A stretch of DNA of 64,000 bases from Myxococcales bacterium. Lineage in GTDB: Bacteria; Myxococcota_A; Polyangia; Polyangiales; GCA-016699535. The stretch spans positions 2,798,001 to 2,862,000 of the forward strand of contig CP064980.1 of assembly GCA_016699535.1 (NCBI GenBank), read 5' to 3'. Both the position numbers and the translations under genes were made by a program. Shown one piece after another: positions 40,190-49,474 of the stretch. The first letter of the stretch is position 1. Each line of letters opens with the position of its first letter. The notes under the pieces are model-generated. The model saw only the letters and a program-made list of their open reading frames with translations. It was not told the origin of the DNA and did no database searches.

Positions 40190-41368
40190 CCCCACACTCA
40201 AGGCAAGCATCGGGAAGCGATTCTTGGGCAGGTAGTCTGCCATAAAAGTATCGTCCAGCTCAGGATGCGTCGAAAGCTTTGGCAATGGCTCATGTTGAAG
40301 CAAGGGTTGCGATGCAGGCTGAGCCAATTGCATTCTGTCCCTTTCTCCATTTTGTTGCGTAGCTTGAAGCAGGGCGTGTGTAAGCTCTGCTTGGCTCACG
40401 CTGTACCAATGCTCCACATCGGACCCTAAACCAAAACTCGAACAAAGCGCGGCGGCGGTCTGAAGCGCCCCTGGATAACGCGCGGTTTTGTCTTTAGCCA
40501 ACGCCGTTGCGATCACCCCGTCCACCGCAGCAGGCAAATCGAGTCTGCTGCGGCTCACAGGAGCTGGTTGTTGTTGTAAGATTTTCATCAGCACTTCACC
40601 GACGGTACTAGCGCCAAACGCTACTTCGCCAGTAAACATTTCATGCAAGATTGCGCCAAGCGCAAACACATCCGAGCGCTGATCCACGTCTTGTTTGCCC
40701 ATAGCCTGTTCTGGAGACATGTAAAAAGGAGAACCCAGTGTGGTTCCAATCGCGGTTAGCTTGGGGCCCATCTGGACTTGCATTTTGACAGAACCAAAAT
40801 CCAGAAGTTTAACGACATCCCCCTGCTCGGAGCTGCAAAGAAAGATATTATCGGGCTTCAAGTCTCGATGGACATAGCCGTATGAATGCGCGTAATCGAG
40901 AGCAATCGCGATTTGACAAACGATGCGTATCACTCGCTCAACGCTCAGACGCTCCGAGCGCCTAAAGACTTCGCCGAGTTCTTCACCGTCCAAAAACTCC
41001 ATTGTCATAAAATGGGAGCCATCTGCAGTTTGCCCCGAGTCGATGACCTTAACAATATTGCTATGGCTCATCGACATGCCAGCCTCTGCTTCACGCCTGA
41101 ATCGCTCTACAGCGACATGATCTTTTGAAACGTCATCATGAAGCACTTTGACCGCAACTTTTTCTCGCGTATTGGCGTTGCGTCCTTCATAAACACGCCC
41201 CGTGGCACCGTCCGCGATAGGCGCTGCAAGCACATAATCACCAAGCCTCTGACCTAAACGAGAGTCGTGCTGCTCAGCGGGCATCACGGCAACTAGCACG
41301 CTGCCATCGTTGCCACAAAAGGCCATCGAACCGGCAAATTCAGTTCCGCATTTTAAACATCGACGCAT
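40140..41368 (-). CDS. Membrane-anchored Ser/Thr kinase with N-terminal zinc ribbon (frame broken)
   Basis: About 409 residues. Starts with a zinc-ribbon CLKCGTEFAGSMAFCGNDG, then the kinase fold: VAVKVL lysine, VHRDLKPDN, DFGSVK and SPFYMSPEQ, all intact. After a Gln-rich linker comes a C-terminal membrane helix. As given, the frame leaves the helix and ends at 40154; adding one G (C-run 40190-40193) gives SVGAIALVAAIVVAVVLAR, a proper tail anchor. The predicted topology has the kinase in the cytoplasm and no periplasmic domain. It is the last gene of the pyrE-to-kinase series. Confidence 0.88.
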
Positions 41369-41434
41369 GACACCCTGATCCTAAAGTAGCTAAGCACAAG
41401 TCGCAATGGTATACACAGCCTTTTGATTTTCCGG

Positions 41435-42109
41435 CTACAATAATCGGCGCTCATAACGGATCCACTGCTTCGTGCTTCGCCAAAACTCGAGGGTCAGTTC
41501 CCGGCCATCGTCGCTTCGCACTCGAAACAAATCACGAGCTTCGCTCTCCTCCGGCCCCTGTTCCTGCCAATACCCCAATACCGCCAAAACCCGACGTTGA
41601 ATACCGCCCTCCTCAAAAAGCTCCGGAGCAAAAGGCCAGCCCTTAGCTGCGCGTGTTTGTACCTGCACAGAGCATTCGATACTCGGCGTCTCCCAAAGAG
41701 GAACCTCAATTCTCGCCTCGTGTCGAATCGCGACGACGGTGTTTTCAATCACGCGCTTTAGCGTATGCTCTTGTATATCCGGACCCACGACGAGCACAAG
41801 CAGATACTCAACACTTACCCGCCTTGCAATAAACTGCCTGCGGTCCGTGCGCACGGTCAACGCTTTGACTGTTCCCAGCCCGGCACTCGTGCTCGCCGCC
41901 GCAAAATCAAACACCAGCGGTAAAAACAAAGCACCAAGAACTTTCGTTTCGTATGGATCGAGTTCGCTGGAATAGTCCACACACTCGCCCTCGGCATCGA
42001 CAAAGACGGCGGCTATAACTTGCGGATGACTCAATCGCATCGACTCTAAGATACCGGTAAACGCCGTGGGCAGAAAATCGCGTTTACCTTCACCTCTGTT
42101 CGCTTCCAA
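41435..42109 (-). CDS. Roadblock/LC7-like protein
   Basis: About 225 residues. The N-terminal 110 residues fit the Roadblock/LC7 fold (LESMRLSHPQVIAAVFVDAEGECVDY, then a hydrophobic VLGALFLPLVFDFA and the SVEYLLVLVV strand). Proteins of this fold often regulate small Ras-like GTPases (MglB type) in Myxococcota; no GTPase gene is visible here. The C-terminal 100 residues are unrecognised. I choose the TTG at 42109, which lies after GAAGAAGGG and directly behind the parvulin stop; an ATG at 42157 would overlap that gene. Confidence 0.65.
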   Translation of the reverse strand: MEANRGEGKRDFLPTAFTGILESMRLSHPQVIAAVFVDAEGECVDYSSELDPYETKVLGALFLPLVFDFAAASTSAGLGTVKALTVRTDRRQFIARRVSVEYLLVLVVGPDIQEHTLKRVIENTVVAIRHEARIEVPLWETPSIECSVQVQTRAAKGWPFAPELFEEGGIQRRVLAVLGYWQEQGPEESEARDLFRVRSDDGRELTLEFWRSTKQWIRYERRLL

Positions 42110-42113
42110 CGAT

Positions 42114-43067
42114 TTACCCTTCTTCGTCCTCAGCAAAACTTTGGCTAAGGAAAACACTTCGAATCTTATCAGGGAAACGTTGTACTTTTTTGGAACTCTC
42201 CAGTTGGTCTAGAAGTTTTTGCACAGCGTCCTGGCGCTGCGTTTCTGCCTTTTCTTTTCGCAAGGCTTCCTCGACTTCCGCAAACGGAACTTTTTCGGAG
42301 GCGTTATCTCTTTTACAAAAATAGCGTGCCATCCAAAACGCGTTTTCACTGGCCTAGGGTACACGCCTGGATATTTCATCGAAAGAACGGCATTAAGAAA
42401 GGGCTTAACCAAAGGCGATTCGTTATGCACAGGGGGGAGAAATTCCGCGACACAATGATCCATTCCGGGATTTTGCTGTTCATCAAGGACAACTTGCTCA
42501 GGCGCCTGACTTGCCTTTAAGTCGAGCAATTATTCGCACGATGTATTCCTTGGCTGAACGATCAAAAGCAGGCGAAGCATTCGACTCTGTTTTGACCAAA
42601 ACGTGAGCAACCGTATAGAGCTTGGGCCGGTCGTATTGATCTGCACGTTCACGGTATAGCGCTTCAACCAATTCCAGCGGGACTCTCTCAGCCCTAAACT
42701 TCTCTTCAACTTGCTTACTTAAAAGATGTTGTACGAGTGCTTGCTTTTGAGCATGCAACACCGATTTATTTTTCACGGCTTTTGTATTTGAAGCATGTTG
42801 TCCGAGCAACAGTTCATCTTCCAACAAACGAAGACTCTGCCGTGGATCTCCTTCAGTTTGGGATAGGATGTCTTTGAGTTCTTTCAGATAGATTGGCGTA
42901 CCGTTAACCTCGGACACCACTTTGTCTTCCTTCGAATAGCTTTTCGAGCTCGAAGTTGCGCGGATCGTGCTGCCGAGACTCTCCGAATTGCAATCGGCAC
43001 AACCACAGGCAAAAAGTAGCACACAGTACGCTATGCTCTTAAGAGTTTCCGACCATTGCCTCGACAT
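42114..43067 (-). CDS. Parvulin-type peptidyl-prolyl isomerase lipoprotein (two frame breaks)
   Basis: SurA/PpiC-like protein of about 317 residues, anchored by a lipobox (FAC, Cys21). The N-terminal helical chaperone part starts VVSEVNGTPIYLKELKD; the PPIase domain begins LYTVAHVLVK and ends with the conserved RFGWHAIFVKEITPP. Break 1 at 42516-42518 (one extra A on the coding strand) joins IARLK to ASQAPEQ; break 2 at 42291-42295 (one A missing) joins ITPPKK to VPFAEVEEAL. The ATG at 43067 follows GAGGGTG. Likely assists folding of outer-membrane proteins. Confidence 0.8.
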
Positions 43068-43092
43068 GCCAAACACCCTCAGCTCTTCGATC

Positions 43093-44803
43093 CTATTTTC
43101 GCGAGGCTAGGCGTACCTGAGTAAGCTCAGCCAAAGAACGTATTTGGTTCCAGCTCGCACGCCCCTGCTCGGCTTCTTTGAGCTGCATAATTGCATTCAC
43201 GGCTTCGGGGCTCCCGTTTACGGCAACGGTGTCAACCATATAAAGAATATCGGCCCGCACTTCCGTGTTTGGATGCTTGATTTTTGCAACAAGTGCTTTT
43301 AGCGCTTTGGTATGCCCCTTGGCGTAGCGACCCAACATGTATGCAGCTTTACTTATAACGTGTGGCTCCTTTGCCTCGAGCTTCGAAATCCAGCACTGAA
43401 GCTTGTCGTCACACTCCGAAGCTGCGGCAAGCGCTTCGCTGTTCTGCTGCTCGAAACTCTTCTGAAAGCCGCCGTCTTTGGAGCCCGGCTCACTGGCAAT
43501 GAGCTGCTTTGCTGCTTGGGCCTCCAATTTGTTGGCTAGCAAACTGTATGCACCCAAAGCGACAGAGCGTATTTGAGGCATTTCATTTTCATCGGCCTGA
43601 GCTTGATTAAGCAAAAAGGGCAAAAGCCCAGGAAACACCATGTGCTGCATGGCGGCGAGCAACTGAAGTCGCGTGGGCTTGTCGGCGCGCTCATACGCTT
43701 CCTGAAGCGCCTTGGCCACAGCAACATTGTCTGTTTCATTGCGGTTGAGTCGAACCATCGCAGTCACCGCTGCAATACGCCGTCCTTCTTCTGAACTGGA
43801 GGCTTCTTTCATCAACGCTGAAATAGCTTTCCGATCACCTAGCTCGCCCAATGCGTAAGAAGCCTCTGCAGCCATAATTCCCATCGCAGTCAATTCGTCT
43901 GCGATTCCCGGATCCCGAGCTTTGATTGCTGCAATGTACTCTTGCACGATCTTTTTTGCCTCTTTGTGCTCACCCGACAGCACACTTAGCAAGGGCTTAT
44001 AGGCCGCATCTCCTGCAGCAACTAGCGCCTCCGCTGCGACATCGTTCATGCGCATGCGTGGGTTGTTCTTGTCAAAAAAGAACAGGGCCTTAATCAGGGA
44101 AGGCACGGCAGCATCGTCCACCGTTTTCGAAAGTTGCTGGGTTGCTAAACGATTGAAGAGAAAATTCTGAGCGTCGTCCTCAGCCAGAGCAACACTAAGC
44201 AAGGTTGGATTTGCTCTGGGATCTTCTAGGCTTCCTAGTGCTTCTATAAAAGCCTTACGCATGCGGTTGTCCACGGGCCTAAGCTGATTAATCGCAAGAG
44301 CGCTTTTGCTGATCGCATCGATGAGCTTGCCCTTTTTCGCTGTCCGGAATATCAAGAGCATAGATGGTCCGAGCCGCACGAATCGCATGCTCTTCGTTCA
44401 CTTCCGGGCGCCAATCAAGAGCTTTTTCCAACGCCGGTACAGACCGCAAATCTCTCATCTCAAAAAGCAAATCCAGTATTAGCCGACCGTTGCGGTTGTC
44501 TTCGGGGTGCTCGACATAGGTCTGCACCAGTGGACCAACAATAACGTCCGCCACCGCTTTGACCTTGCTTGCTTCTCGATTGCCTTTTGCGTCGCTGAGG
44601 CTTTTCGAGTAGATGCGCGTAAGATTTGCAATGGCATTCTCCCGACGCACTGGGTCTGCCAACTCCTTGGCCTGTCCTGCTGGATCATCAGCATCGGCAT
44701 GGCAGCCAGCAAGTATCGATAACACGACCACGCCAACAAGCCATATAGTGCTCACGCCGCGCCAGCGCGCGCTCGACACATTCCGCATGCTCTTACCCTT
44801 CAT
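43093..44803 (-). CDS. HEAT-repeat lipoprotein (frame broken)
   Basis: About 569 residues: signal peptide with lipobox LAGC (Cys34), then a helical solenoid of HEAT-like repeats (for example RSVPALEKALDW and ALGELGDRKAISALMKEASS). The frame breaks at 44330-44337; removing one base from the G-run joins IPDSEKG to KLIDAISKSAL. The ATG at 44803 is preceded by GGAGGGTGTC. Sits directly upstream of the parvulin lipoprotein on the same strand. A similar HEAT protein is encoded at 49475-51845. Role unknown; HEAT repeats usually bind proteins. Confidence 0.75.
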
Positions 44804-44897
44804 GACACCCTCCCTTTTCGACTTCTTGCTGAACATCGAGTCGGCTGCGAGTCTAACTCACTCAAGCGATATTTTCCTTAATTTACCCAAAACGTAC

Positions 44898-45542
44898 TCA
44901 ACCCTGCAATTCCCAGGTTAAATCGACCTTGCCAACGGCCCCAGTAAACCTCAACACGACGTATTTGCTGTGCCTTGAGATCACCATTTCCCCATTGTCA
45001 AAGCGTACAGGAAACACCACGCGAAATGCCTGACGGTGAGGCGACATGCTTGGAAAATAGACACGTTCCGGAACCCTAGGTCGGCCAATTTTTTCAATTC
45101 CGACAGGAGCCAGAGCCTGACCTTTTTCGTTGATGAGCAACACACGCCAGGCGCTGTCTTTATCGGAAATATCGCTTTCTCGGAAACGCCCACCCGCTAA
45201 AGTTACAAAAAAACTGTGGTGTCGAACCGAATCTTTGAGGTTTGTATCCAAGATATTTTGACGCTCGGCGGGCGGCAGAGAATAGTCTTTGGCATAGCGA
45301 ACAGTGTAGGCCCAACGAAAGTCCCAAGACTCAAAGGTTGCCGTAACAGCCAAGACATCCCGCAACTCACCAAATTCAAAAGCATCGTGGGCGCGCGTCC
45401 ATTTCTTGTAGACCTGTTCATAATCGCCAGCGGTGTAAGCACGCGAGCCCTGCCGGAGTGAGACCGATCCGCTGCCACAGCTTCCCAAAACAAGCAGCGA
45501 AAGGACGCCCAGCACCGAGCATGCCATCTTCCGCACTTTCAT
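44898..45542 (-). CDS. Lipoprotein of unknown function
   Basis: 214 residues with a good signal peptide and lipobox (LGSC, Cys22). The mature domain is mixed alpha/beta with no motif I can name (SRAYTAGDYEQVYKKWTR, FRVVFPVRFD). Its ATG overlaps the pyrE stop by four bases (ATGA), so it is translated together with pyrE, and the HEAT lipoprotein follows about 95 bases later. The frame is intact. Confidence 0.75.
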   Translation of the reverse strand: MKVRKMACSVLGVLSLLVLGSCGSGSVSLRQGSRAYTAGDYEQVYKKWTRAHDAFEFGELRDVLAVTATFESWDFRWAYTVRYAKDYSLPPAERQNILDTNLKDSVRHHSFFVTLAGGRFRESDISDKDSAWRVLLINEKGQALAPVGIEKIGRPRVPERVYFPSMSPHRQAFRVVFPVRFDNGEMVISRHSKYVVLRFTGAVGKVDLTWELQG

Positions 45543-46090
45543 TTCGATGGTCCCATAAAGTCTTCTTGAGTATAGATTGCTGAAAACTTGAGACCCGAAT
45601 CACGAATTGCTTCGGCGCCACCTTCCTGTCGGTCAACCAATGCGATAACCTGCTCAACTTTGAGTCCAGCTTCTTTCAATATGCCAATTGCCGCCATCGT
45701 TGATCCGCCCGTTGTGACCACATCCTCCAATACCACAACTTTTGCGCCACTGGGCAAACGATCATGCCCTTCGATCAAGCGCTGGCTTCCGTGGTCTTTG
45801 GCTGCCTTGCGCACATACAACGCATCCACAGGACGCTCCTGCATAGCCGAATACGTGGCTACGGCCGAAGCAAGCGAGCAGCCCCCAAGCGCCACCCCGG
45901 CAATCGCATCCGGAAAGCTTTCTTGTTCTGAAAGTTTGCCCCAAAAGGCTTTGGCCACGAGCAAGTGCCCTTCAGCGCTTAGAACACTTTGCTTACAATC
46001 GATAAAAAAGTTACTCCGAAGGCCGGAGGCTAAGATCACTTCACGGCGAGAAAAACTTCGTTCTTTAAGTAGACGCAGTAGACTGTCCAT
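45539..46090 (-). CDS. pyrE: Orotate phosphoribosyltransferase
   Basis: Adds ribose-5-phosphate from PRPP to orotate in UMP synthesis. About 183 residues: FIDCKQSVL near the N-terminus, ALGGCSLASAVA, the catalytic loop lysines in VRKAAKDHGSQ and the PRPP motif VVVLEDVVTTGGST. I prefer the ATG at 46090 (MDSLLRLLKERSF), which matches the family start; a TTG at 46123 would add 11 residues. It is divergent from gshA with only about 42 bases between, so promoters must overlap. Downstream genes are coupled lipoproteins. Confidence 0.93.
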   Translation of the reverse strand: MDSLLRLLKERSFSRREVILASGLRSNFFIDCKQSVLSAEGHLLVAKAFWGKLSEQESFPDAIAGVALGGCSLASAVATYSAMQERPVDALYVRKAAKDHGSQRLIEGHDRLPSGAKVVVLEDVVTTGGSTMAAIGILKEAGLKVEQVIALVDRQEGGAEAIRDSGLKFSAIYTQEDFMGPSK

Positions 46091-46132
46091 AACAGCAAGC
46101 AAGGCTGCGCCGAGTTCTTGCAAAAGGCAAGC

Positions 46133-47398
46133 ATGACTTTAAATCCAATCAAAAGCACCGACGATTTACTCTCTCTTTTCTACGACGCATGTAAAGCAAA
46201 AACACAATTTCGCCTTGGCATGGAGTCCGAGAAATTTGGCGTCCACTCGGAGACCGGAGCCTCACTTCCCTATGAAGGGCCCGCTGGGATCGAAGCCCTG
46301 TTTAACGAACTCGTTCTGGAGCACGGCTGGGAGGCCGAGCGTGACAGCCAAAGCAAAAAAATGATCGCCCTGCGCCAACACGGCGCTTCAATCACCCTTG
46401 AGCCAGGCGGCCAGCTTGAGCTATCCGGCTCGCCGCAGCCTTGTGTACACAGCGTTGATCACGAACTACGGCAGCACCTTGAAGAGATTCGCCCGATCTC
46501 CGAGCGCTTCAAAATCACCTGGCTTGGCCTTGGTTTTACACCCTTTGCGCGTCGTGAAGACATCCATTGGGTACCCAAAAGCCGCTACGGGATCATGCGT
46601 GGCTATCTGCCTACGCGTGGCAGCAAAGCTTTAGACATGATGCTCCGCACCTGCACCGTCCAGGTAAACCTTGACTTCCTCGATGAAGCCGACGCCATGC
46701 GAAAATTACGCATCGCTCTAAAAGCACAGCCCATCACCACGGCCATGTTTGCAAACAGTCCTTTTTATGAAGGACGAATCTCCTCAAACAAAAGCGAACG
46801 CGCTCGGGTCTGGCTTGACGTGGATCCGGATCGTTGTGGTTTGCTGCCCTTTGCCTGGACCGAGAAGGCCCGTTTCGCCGACTACATGAATTGGGCTCTC
46901 ACGGTTCCCATGTTCTTTTTTTCAAGGAACGGACAAGTCATCGCGAACACTGGCCAGACCTTTGCGGATTTTCTTAGCCAGGGATACGAAGGTCACCACG
47001 CAACCTACCCCGATTGGGAACTTCACCTCTCAACGCTCTTTCCTGAAGTTCGGCTAAAGAACACACTTGAGATGAGGGGAGCCGACGCGCAAAATGTTGA
47101 TTTAGCGCGCGGCGTCACTGCGCTATGGAAGGGGTTGCTCTATTCAGACAAAGCCATGGATCGCGCCGAAGCACTTCTTGAAAGCCTTGAATGCGAACAG
47201 GTGCAAGCTGCTCGTCCGCAAATCGCCGCCAAAGCTTTGCAAGCCACGTTGGCCGGTAAAAAGCTCGCAACCTGGGCAGCGGAACTTCTTGATATTGCCC
47301 AAATTGGTCTTCATGAATTTGGCGTTTGTGATGAGCGCGGCATCGACGAGAGTAAATACCTACAGAACGTTGAGACACTCACGGCGCAAGGTCTGTAG
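46133..47398 (+). CDS. gshA: Glutamate-cysteine ligase, GCS2 type
   Basis: First step of glutathione synthesis, joining glutamate and cysteine with ATP. 421 residues of the plant/alpha-proteobacterial type: FRLGMESEKFG, LEPGGQLELSGSP, WLGLGFTPFA, PTRGSKALDMMLRTCTVQVNLD split by normal loops, and LEMRGADAQN. The ATG at 46133 is used. The frame stops at a TAG (47396-47398), but the next codons in the same frame read PADILLRN, close to the PAE.LL segment that usually follows in the family, so the TAG may be a changed CAG and the protein slightly longer. Function is secure apart from the C-terminus. Confidence 0.9.
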   Translation: MTLNPIKSTDDLLSLFYDACKAKTQFRLGMESEKFGVHSETGASLPYEGPAGIEALFNELVLEHGWEAERDSQSKKMIALRQHGASITLEPGGQLELSGSPQPCVHSVDHELRQHLEEIRPISERFKITWLGLGFTPFARREDIHWVPKSRYGIMRGYLPTRGSKALDMMLRTCTVQVNLDFLDEADAMRKLRIALKAQPITTAMFANSPFYEGRISSNKSERARVWLDVDPDRCGLLPFAWTEKARFADYMNWALTVPMFFFSRNGQVIANTGQTFADFLSQGYEGHHATYPDWELHLSTLFPEVRLKNTLEMRGADAQNVDLARGVTALWKGLLYSDKAMDRAEALLESLECEQVQAARPQIAAKALQATLAGKKLATWAAELLDIAQIGLHEFGVCDERGIDESKYLQNVETLTAQGL

Positions 47399-47515
47399 CC
47401 AGCGGACATTTTGCTTCGCAACATAAGCCCCGACAGAGCGCGCTGCTCCCGCAGATTCTCAGACATGGTGGAGCGTCTGTCCCTCCAGAAACGATCTAAG
47501 CCCGAATTGCACGCT

Positions 47516-48738
47516 CTACTTGATAGTCACTGCTGCCCAACTACGTTTGCCGGCCTTGATGATATAGCGTTGGCCCTTGACTAACACGGCTTTGGGGTCT
47601 GTCACACGTGCACCATCAACCTCGACACCACCCTGCTCCAAACGCCTGCGTCCATCGCTTGAACTCTTAGCGAGCCCCGCTAAAACCAAAACCTTCGGAA
47701 CCCAAAGCGGTTCACCCTCGGAATCGACCTGAACTTCCGGCATATCGGTCGGTAACTGTTTTTGGGAAAACTGCGCCATCCAATTCGCCACTGCCACTTC
47801 AGCCTCGCTTGCGCTGTGAAAGCAAGTCACAATCTCTTTGCCCAGTTCGATTTTGCAATCTCTGGGATTACGCTCGCCCGATTCGGCTTCCTTTTTGAGC
47901 TTGGCAAGCTCGGGACTTGGCCGCTCGGAGAGCAACTCGTAGTAACGCCACATCAAGGCATCAGAAAGACTCATGACTTTCCCAAACTGCTCGAATGGCG
48001 CCTCGGTCAGACCGATATAGTTATCGAGCGATTTACTCATTTTTTGGCCCACAATCTTGCCATCAACCACCTGGGCATTGATGCCCTCAAGAATAGGCGT
48101 GGTCATGACAATTTGCGGCTTGAGATTAAACTCACGCATCAAATCGCGCCCGACAAGCAAGTTAAACAGCTGATCGGTACCACCAAGCTCAACGTCGCAT
48201 TCCAGATGGACGGAATCGTAAGCCTGGGCCAAAGGATAGAGAAGCTCGTGGATGGAGATACTGGTATGTTCAGCCCAGCGATTTTTAAAATCATCTCGCT
48301 CCATCATGCGCGCCAGAGTGTATTTGCCGGCAAGCCGAATCACATCCGCAAAGTTCATCTTCCCAAGCCAATTGTTGTTATAAACAAGTTTTGTTTTACT
48401 TGGATCTAAAATCTTACTGGCTTGCGCGGCGTAGGATTCGGCACCCGCTTTAATCTCTTCGGGGCTCACGACTGGACGTGTTGCACTGCGACCCGAAGGA
48501 TCGCCTATTTGCGCCGTAAAGTCGCCGACAACGAAAATAACTTCATGCCCAAACTCCTGAAACTGCCTCATCTTTCGCAACAAAACAGCATGGCCCAAAT
48601 GCAAATCGGGACGGGTCGGATCAAAACCTGCTTTTATCTTTAACGCTTTGGAGGATCGAAGACGGGCTTCAAGATCACTTTGCATTACAAATCCACCACG
48701 CCGCGTTTCAGCTGCGTTAGCTGCTCATTGATAGAAAT
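47516..48738 (-). CDS. tyrS: Tyrosyl-tRNA synthetase, TyrZ-like (frame broken at N-terminus)
   Basis: Charges tRNA-Tyr. The body has the class I DLHLGH signature, GTDQLFN, the KMSKS loop (GQKMSKSLDN) and a C-terminal S4-like RNA-binding domain. The ATG at 48685 lacks the first helix of the family. Adding one T to the run at 48689-48691 links upstream codons SINEQLTQLKRGVVD to FVMQSDLEARL and gives about 407 residues. No ATG, GTG or TTG is well placed for that form: an AAGGAG site precedes an ATT at 48738, so either a rare AUU start or a base error. The enzyme must be essential, so the break is presumably not real. Confidence 0.9.
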
Positions 48739-48915
48739 GACTTGTTCTCCTTGTGGTTTGCCTCAGAATGACGGACTGAGCCGGCAAAGCACGATTTTTC
48801 TAATGACAAGGAAGTTTTTGCAACAAGCGTTGGGAACTTCTTGCGAAAAAACTAACACGGTCAGCAGGAAAATATTGCAAGCCAGCGAGGAGCGTCATAT
48901 TGCGACAACTCGATG

Positions 48916-49221
48916 TTACTTTTTCTGCTCGTTTCGACGCTGAGAGCCTCGGTTTACAAGTTCTTTGAGTTCTTTTCCAACTTTAAAAAAAGGCAAGCGT
49001 TTTTCCGGAACGGAAACCGTCTGCCCGCTTCGTGGATTACGACCAGCATACGACTTATATTCACGTACCGTAAAACTGCCAAAGCCACGAATCTCTATAC
49101 CTTCACCGCGATCAAGCGCAGCACTCATCGAGTCAAAAACACAATTGACAACTTGCTCAGCTCGGTTTTTGGTGATGTTCGCCTTACGAGCGATCGTCTC
49201 TATTAACTCAGACTTGGTCAT
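48916..49221 (-). CDS. ihfB: Integration host factor beta-like / HU-family DNA-binding protein
   Basis: 101 residues. MTKSELIETIARK start, helical dimerisation part, and the DNA-binding arm GRNPRSGQTVSVP. The family bends DNA; IHF is needed for looping at sigma54 promoters. HU, IHF-alpha and IHF-beta are hard to separate by eye; the N-terminus MTKSELIE favours the beta type. An AAAGGAC site precedes the ATG and a good sigma70 promoter lies 25 bases upstream. The frame is intact. Confidence 0.85.
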   Translation of the reverse strand: MTKSELIETIARKANITKNRAEQVVNCVFDSMSAALDRGEGIEIRGFGSFTVREYKSYAGRNPRSGQTVSVPEKRLPFFKVGKELKELVNRGSQRRNEQKK

Positions 49222-49245
49222 TGGCAGCCGTCCTTTACATTAACC

Positions 49246-49273
49246 ACTATACCGAGTGAAAAGCCAAAGTCAA
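49246..49273 (-). promoter_or_regulatory. Candidate sigma70 promoter of ihfB
   Basis: On the minus strand TTGACT (49273-49268) and TATAGT (49251-49246) are separated by 16 bases. The start would be near 49239, leaving a leader of about 18 bases to the ATG at 49221. It is one of the best promoter matches in the window. Confidence 0.55.
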
Positions 49274-49474
49274 TATAGATTTCAAACACTTGTGATACAT
49301 CGCCCCACGCCACCTACGCCACTGTACGTTTTTGCTCCTAGGCCTACACTCGCTGCTTTAGCGCTGGGATTGCGCTGCACAATCGTTTACTATCCAGCAC
49401 AAATGTTGGCCTTTTGCCCAGCTTAGTCTCAATTCGGCGACGCTGCCAATTTGAGCTTATCAAGGGAGAAAAAC

